In this document: in pieces, positions 29,702 to 33,150 of the stretch | Numbering within the stretch: position 1 is the stretch's first letter | Layout of the letters: every line of letters begins with the position of its first letter | NCBI GenBank assembly: GCA_947479995.1 | Contig: CANKBT010000003.1 | Coordinates: forward strand, 1-33,150 | Direction: 5' to 3' | Source: Frankiaceae bacterium | GTDB lineage: Bacteria > Actinomycetota > Actinomycetes > Mycobacteriales > SCTD01 | Length of the DNA stretch: 33,150 nucleotides | Translations under genes and position numbers: made by a program | Notes under the pieces: model-generated | Databases searched by the model: none | Seen by the model: the letters and a program-made list of their open reading frames with translations, nothing else | Told to the model about the DNA's origin: nothing

Positions 29702-31239
29702 TGCCCGTCGACATCGAGTCCGTGCCGGTCGCGTACTCCGCGATCCTGCCGATGCTGCTCGTCCTCGGCGCCGCCGCCGTCGGCGTGCTCGTCGAGGCCT
29801 TCGTGCCGGCCGCGCGCCGCCGCGTCGCGCAGGTCGTCGTCGCCCTCGCCGGCCTCGTCGGCGGCCTGGTCGCCGTCGTCGCGCTCGCGGGCGAGCCCGA
29901 CCGGCTGGTCGTCGGCGACGCCATCGCGATCGACGGCCCGACGCTGTTCCTGCAGGGCACGCTGTGCCTGCTCGGCATCGGTGCGGTGCTGCTGCTGTCC
30001 GAGAGCAGCCTCGACAGCTCCGGCGGCGACATCGTCAGCAGCGCCGCGGCCCTGCCCGGCACCCGCGAGGACCTCCGGCTCGCCGAGAGCCAGGGCGTGC
30101 AGACCGAGGTCTACCCGCTCGCGATGTTCGCCCTCGGCGGCATGCTGCTGTTCCCGGCGTCGAACAACCTCATCCTCATGTTCATCGCCCTCGAGGTGCT
30201 GTCGCTGCCGCTGTACCTCATGGCCGGGCTCGCCCGCCGCCGCCGCCTGCTGTCGCAGGAGGCCGCCGTGAAGTACTTCCTGCTCGGCGCGTTCTCCTCG
30301 GCCTTCTTCCTCTACGGCGTCGCGCTGCTCTACGGCTACGCCGGCACGGTCGACCTCGGCGGGGTGCGCGAGGCCACGCTGCTCGCGCAGGACGACGACC
30401 TGCTGCTCTACCTGGGCCTGGCGATGCTGGCCGTCGGGCTGCTGTTCAAGGTCGGCGCGGTGCCCTTCCAGGCCTGGACGCCCGACGTCTACCAGGGCTC
30501 GCCGACCGCCGTCACCGCCCTCATGGCGTCGGCCACCAAGGTCGCCGGCTTCGGCGCGCTGCTGCGCGTGCTCTACGTCGGCGTCGCCGAGGTGCGCTGG
30601 GACTGGCGCCCGGCGCTGTGGGCCGTCGCCATCCTCACGATGGTCGCCGGCGCGCTGCTGGCCGTGACGCAGACCGACGTGAAGCGCATGCTCGCCTACT
30701 CCTCGGTGGCGCACACCGGCTTCCTGCTCGTCGGCGTCGTCACCCTCGACACCGACGGCCTGGCGGGCACGCTGTTCTACCTGCTCACCTACGGCTTCAC
30801 GACGATCGCCGCCTTCGCGGTCGTGACGATGGTGCGCGACAGCGCCGGCGAGGCGACGCACCTGTCGTCGTGGGCCGGGCTCGGGCGGCGCAGCCCGCTG
30901 CTGGCCGGCACCTTCGCGCTGCTGCTGTTCGCGCTCGCCGGCATCCCGCTCACGAGCGGCTTCACCGCCAAGTTCGCGGTGTTCCAGCCGGCCCTGGACG
31001 ACGCGCTGCCGCTCGTCGTGGTCGGCGTCGTCGCCAGCGCCGTCACGGCGTTCTTCTACGCCCGCGTCGTGGTGCTCATGTTCTTCACCGACCCGGCGCC
31101 CGACGGCCCGTCGGTGGCGGTGCCGAGCGGCTTCACCACCGCCGCGATCGCGCTCGGCGCGGCCGTGACGGTCGTCGCGGGCGTCGTGCCGCAGCCGCTG
31201 CTCGACCTCGCGCAGTCGGCCGCCCTGTTCACCCGGTGA
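29701..31239 (+). CDS. nuoN: NuoN, NADH-quinone oxidoreductase subunit N
   Basis: The third antiporter-like subunit, and last gene of the operon. The 512-residue protein has FIALEVLSLPLYLMAGLARR (key Glu), AVKYFLLGAFSSAFFLYGVALLYG region, FKVGAVPFQAWTPDVYQGSPTAVTALM region (key Lys) and RMLAYSSVAHTGFLLVG. The GTG start overlaps the nuoM stop (TAGTG). The same frame is open for thousands of bases upstream through nuoL and nuoM, but that part is non-coding shadow. A GC-rich 58-base space leads to the polyprenyl synthase gene. Confidence 0.95.
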   Translation: MPVDIESVPVAYSAILPMLLVLGAAAVGVLVEAFVPAARRRVAQVVVALAGLVGGLVAVVALAGEPDRLVVGDAIAIDGPTLFLQGTLCLLGIGAVLLLSESSLDSSGGDIVSSAAALPGTREDLRLAESQGVQTEVYPLAMFALGGMLLFPASNNLILMFIALEVLSLPLYLMAGLARRRRLLSQEAAVKYFLLGAFSSAFFLYGVALLYGYAGTVDLGGVREATLLAQDDDLLLYLGLAMLAVGLLFKVGAVPFQAWTPDVYQGSPTAVTALMASATKVAGFGALLRVLYVGVAEVRWDWRPALWAVAILTMVAGALLAVTQTDVKRMLAYSSVAHTGFLLVGVVTLDTDGLAGTLFYLLTYGFTTIAAFAVVTMVRDSAGEATHLSSWAGLGRRSPLLAGTFALLLFALAGIPLTSGFTAKFAVFQPALDDALPLVVVGVVASAVTAFFYARVVVLMFFTDPAPDGPSVAVPSGFTTAAIALGAAVTVVAGVVPQPLLDLAQSAALFTR

Positions 31240-31285
31240 CCCCCGCCGGCCGGGCTCCCGTGGGGCCGGGCCGGGCCCGCGCCAC

Positions 31286-31300
31286 TACAGTCTGGGCGTG
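31286..31300 (+). promoter_or_regulatory. Leaderless-type -10 element of the polyprenyl synthase gene
   Basis: TACAGT at 31286-31291 fits TANNNT and stands exactly six bases before the GTG at 31298; no Shine-Dalgarno is present. This suggests a promoter separate from nuo even though only 58 bases separate the genes. Confidence 0.6.
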
Positions 31301-32320
31301 ACCCTCCCCGCCGCCTCGACCCGCCCCGCGTCCCTCGGCGAGGCCTTCGAGGCGACCGACCCGGCGCTGTCGGCGGCCCTGCGCGAGGGCCTGGTCCGGG
31401 TCGAGGAGCGGCTGCACGAGGTCGCCGACGCCGGCCACCCGCTGCTGCGCCAGGCCTCCCGCCACCTCGTCGACGCCGGCGGCAAGCGCTTCCGCCCGCT
31501 GCTCGCGCTGCTCGCCGGCCAGCTCGGCGACGGCGCCGCCCCCGAGGTGGTCGAGGCGGCCGTGGTCGTCGAGCTGACCCACCTCGCGACCCTCTACCAC
31601 GACGACGTGCAGGACGAGGCCGACGTGCGCCGGGGCGCCGAGAGCGCCAACGCCCACTGGACCAACACCGTCGCCATCCTCACCGGCGACTACCTGTTCG
31701 CCCGCGCGTCCGACCTCGTCGCCGACCTCGGCCCCGACGCCGTGCGCATCCAGGCCCGCACCTTCGCCCGCCTCGTCGAGGGGCAGATCAGCGAGACGGC
31801 CGGGCCCGCCGACGGCGAGGACGCCGTCGCGCACCACCTGCAGGTCGTCGCCGACAAGACCGGCTCGCTCATCGCCACCAGCGCCCGCCTCGGCGCCCTG
31901 CTGTCCGGCGCGCCGGCGGCCAGCGTCGACGCCGTCACCCGCTACGCCGAGGTCGTCGGCATCGCCTTCCAGCTCTCCGACGACCTCATCGACGTGCTCA
32001 GCGAGACGGGGGAGTCGGGCAAGACGCCCGGCACCGACCTGCGCGAGGGCGTCCGCACGCTGCCGGCGCTCGAGGCCCTCGCCGGCACCGACCCCGCCGA
32101 GGCGCGCCTGCGCGAGCTGGTCGCCCGGCCGCTGCCCGACGACGCCGAGCACGCCGAGGCGCTCGCCCTGCTGCGCGGCTCGGCCGCCGTCGGCGCCGCC
32201 CGCGACCGCCTCACCGCCGCGCTGGACGACGCCCGCGCCATCGCCCGCGAGCTGCCGGCCGGCCCCGTCCCCGACGCCCTGCTCGGCCTCGCCGACTTCG
32301 TGCAGGCCCGCACCGGCTGA
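31298..32320 (+). CDS. Trans-polyprenyl diphosphate synthase (GrcC-like; side chain of menaquinone)
   Basis: It condenses isopentenyl diphosphate units onto an allylic primer; the product would be the side chain used by MenA. The 340-residue protein has GGKRFRPLL near residue 61, the first Asp-rich motif DDVQD (102-106) with RRG after it, and the second motif DDLID (228-232, in FQLSDDLIDVLSE). The residues just before the first motif are Leu-Tyr-His; small or large residues there tune chain length, but I cannot state the number of units. The position after nuo and near menG and the reductase supports a quinone role. The GTG start fits the leaderless promoter. Confidence 0.9.
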   Translation: MTLPAASTRPASLGEAFEATDPALSAALREGLVRVEERLHEVADAGHPLLRQASRHLVDAGGKRFRPLLALLAGQLGDGAAPEVVEAAVVVELTHLATLYHDDVQDEADVRRGAESANAHWTNTVAILTGDYLFARASDLVADLGPDAVRIQARTFARLVEGQISETAGPADGEDAVAHHLQVVADKTGSLIATSARLGALLSGAPAASVDAVTRYAEVVGIAFQLSDDLIDVLSETGESGKTPGTDLREGVRTLPALEALAGTDPAEARLRELVARPLPDDAEHAEALALLRGSAAVGAARDRLTAALDDARAIARELPAGPVPDALLGLADFVQARTG

Positions 32321-32362
32321 CCGCTGGCCCCTCGGCCAGCCTCCCTTCGCCCGCTCCCGCCT

Positions 32363-32409
32363 TGCGTCTGCCCGACGCGTCCGGGGAGCCCCCGCCTGCA
32401 GCAGACATA
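32363..32409. repeat. 47-bp palindromic repeat, copy 1
   Basis: The element begins TGCGTCTGC and ends GCAGACATA; its right arm has diverged from GCAGACGCA, so the outer stem has a six-pair core. The interior contains GACGCGTC and GGGGAGCCCC, each able to pair with itself. Confidence 0.85.
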
Positions 32410-32468
32410 ACGGCCGCGGGGCGCAGGCCGCCGGCCGCGGGCGCGTAGCCGTGAGGCGGCAACTCCCC

Positions 32469-32515
32469 TGCGTCTGCCCGACGCGTCCGGAGAGCCCCCG
32501 CCTGCAGCAGACGCA
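32469..32515. repeat. 47-bp palindromic repeat, copy 2
   Basis: It has perfect nine-base arms TGCGTCTGC and GCAGACGCA. The interior differs from copy 1 at one base (GGAGAG for GGGGAG). It starts 106 bases after copy 1. Confidence 0.88.
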
Positions 32516-32564
32516 TCGACCGCGGGGCGCAGGCGCCGTGGCCACGAGGCGGCGTGACCAGCCC

Positions 32565-32611
32565 TACGTCTGCCCGACGCGTCCGGAGAGTCCCCGCCTG
32601 CAGCAGACGCG
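32565..32611. repeat. 47-bp palindromic repeat, copy 3
   Basis: Arms are TACGTCTGC and GCAGACGCG, with a seven-pair core. It starts 96 bases after copy 2. An isolated extra arm-like GCGTCTGC occurs at 32626-32633 before copy 4. Confidence 0.85.
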
Positions 32612-32639
32612 ACGGTCAAGGGGCGGCGTCTGCTGCCCT

Positions 32640-32686
32640 TGCGTCTGCCCGAAGCGTCCGGGGCGCCCCCGCCTGCGGCAGACGCA
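32640..32686. repeat. 47-bp palindromic repeat, copy 4
   Basis: It has perfect nine-base arms TGCGTCTGC and GCAGACGCA. The interior is the most divergent (GAAGCGTC, GGGGCGCCCC, CTGCGGC), with the second interior change restoring a clean GGGGCGCCCC palindrome. It starts 75 bases after copy 3. Confidence 0.85.
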
Positions 32687-32740
32687 ACGGGGCGGCGAGG
32701 CCGGCGGACGCCGCGGCCGTGAGGCGGCCGCTGCCGCGGG

Positions 32741-32755
32741 TAGGCAGTCGGCGTG
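32741..32755 (+). promoter_or_regulatory. Possible leaderless-type -10 element of the GNAT gene
   Basis: TAGGCA at 32741-32746 lies six bases before the GTG at 32753; the last base departs from TANNNT. No Shine-Dalgarno is seen. The spacing equals that at menB, menG and the polyprenyl synthase gene. Confidence 0.4.
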
Positions 32756-33028
32756 AGCGACGTGCGGTACGTGCCCGAGCGGTCCCGGTTCGAGCTCGAC
32801 TGCCCGGGCGGCCCCGCCGTCCTCACGTACGTGCGCGCCGGCGACCGCGTCGTCATGGACCACACGCTCGTGCCGCCCGCGAGCGGCGGCAGCGGCGTCG
32901 GCAGCGCGCTGGTGCGCGCCGGCCTCACCTGGGCGGCTCAGCACGACCTCGTCGTCGTCCCGCAGTGCTGGTTCGTGCGCGGCTGGCTCGACCGGCACCC
33001 CGGCGAGCTCGCGGTGCGCGTCGCCTGA
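32753..33028 (+). CDS. Small GNAT-fold N-acetyltransferase-like protein (Acetyltransf_CG type)
   Basis: The 91-residue protein matches the compact GNAT family that includes E. coli YidJ/human NATD1-like proteins: RFELDCPGGPAVLTYVRAG, MDHTLVPPASGGSGVGSALV (the acetyl-CoA pyrophosphate loop), WAAQHDLVVVPQCWFVRGWLDRHP. These motifs, in this order and size, are characteristic. Substrate unknown. The GTG at 32753 is the first start that gives the family N-terminus. It follows the repeat region and converges with the yajQ-like gene. Confidence 0.85.
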   Translation: MSDVRYVPERSRFELDCPGGPAVLTYVRAGDRVVMDHTLVPPASGGSGVGSALVRAGLTWAAQHDLVVVPQCWFVRGWLDRHPGELAVRVA

Positions 33029-33031
33029 CGA

Positions 33032-33047
33032 CGCCGAGCGATCGGCG
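33032..33047. terminator. Possible bidirectional terminator between convergent genes
   Basis: CGCCGA and TCGGCG pair around GCGA, directly between the GNAT stop and the stop of the minus-strand gene at 33048. The stem is six pairs with no T run, so the call rests mainly on position. Confidence 0.45.
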
Positions 33048-33150
33048 CTAGCGGTAGTTGGTGAACTGCAGCGCGAAGTCGAAGTCCTTGGCCTTGAGCA
33101 GGGCGATGACCGCCTGCAGGTCGTCCTTCTTCTTGGCGCTCACCCGCAGC
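33048..33150 (-). CDS. YajQ-family nucleotide-binding protein (partial, C-terminus)
   Basis: The last 33 residues are visible, reading LRVSAKKKDDLQAVIALLKAKDFDFALQFTNYR before a TAG stop. This is the well-conserved end of YajQ (UPF0234) proteins, which bind cyclic di-GMP or other nucleotides in some bacteria. The start and most of the protein lie beyond the right edge, so nothing can be said about completeness. Confidence 0.88.
   Translation of the reverse strand, partial: LRVSAKKKDDLQAVIALLKAKDFDFALQFTNYR

Larger units (their letters stand above)
32321..32752. other. Non-coding stretch of 432 bases dominated by palindromic repeats
   Basis: No convincing gene lies here. Several short frames are open on both strands but they only translate the repeats in different registers. 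Besides the four 47-bp elements, the spacers after elements 1 and 2 share a CCGCGGGGCGCAGG block, and a GAGGCGGC block recurs after elements 1, 2 and 4. A promoter for the GNAT gene is at the right end. Confidence 0.7.

Noticed and set aside
31240..31285. GC-rich dyads after nuoN as a terminator
   Set aside because: Only short, mutually exclusive CCGGCC/GGCCGG pairings can be drawn, with no T run; too weak to annotate.
32363..32686. CRISPR array
   Set aside because: There are only four 47-bp palindromic units with irregular spacing, the spacers resemble each other, and no cas genes are nearby.
32451..32756. A repeat protein coded by the palindromic repeat region
   Set aside because: Open frames exist on both strands and simply translate the repeat; codon use and palindromic structure point to non-coding DNA.

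Overview
This window is about 75% G+C, uses GTG starts heavily, and has almost no bases left outside genes. The gene content (isochorismate-type menaquinone genes, a full nuoA-N operon, a short actinobacterial-type MenE, a menaquinone-reductase-like flavoprotein, a polyprenyl synthase, leaderless-type promoters) points to a high-GC actinobacterium. I cannot name the genus from sequence alone. There is no prophage, insertion sequence, CRISPR array, rRNA or tRNA that I can see.

Layout. (1) 1-4799, menaquinone biosynthesis: menD (partial) and menC on the minus strand, divergent from menB-menE-menA on the plus strand, with only 22 bases between the menC and menB start codons. (2) 4796-7084, a compact minus-strand unit: a 74-residue, very acidic peptide built from two 27-residue repeats, a strong GC hairpin, a JmjC/cupin_4 putative oxygenase, and a sucrase-ferredoxin-like [2Fe-2S] protein. 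This is the least ordinary part of the window and the best candidate for an undescribed system. (3) 7085-7331, an intergenic region with an 11-bp tandem repeat and a recognisable promoter. (4) 7332-13052, a five-gene dipeptide/oligopeptide ABC importer. (5) 13096-15205, menG and a geranylgeranyl/menaquinone reductase; the leader of the reductase holds a very good match to the Rex redox operator. (6) 15271-31239, complete nuoA-nuoN, nearly all genes overlapping at ATGA/GTGA/TGATG junctions. (7) 31298-32320, a trans-polyprenyl diphosphate synthase. (8) 32321-32752, a non-coding region carrying four copies of a 47-bp palindromic repeat. (9) A small GNAT-like protein, and the C-terminus of a YajQ-family protein entering from the right edge on the minus strand.

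How it fits together. MenD, MenC, MenE, MenB, MenA and MenG supply most of the naphthoquinone ring pathway; MenF and MenH are not in the window. The polyprenyl synthase can supply the side chain, the reductase can saturate part of it, and complex I reduces the finished quinone. Quinone-maturing genes thus flank the respiratory complex that uses their product, and the Rex-like site suggests that NADH/NAD+ balance controls at least the reductase and perhaps nuo. The peptide/oxygenase/ferredoxin unit and the peptide importer interrupt this quinone-respiration neighbourhood; their link to it is unknown.
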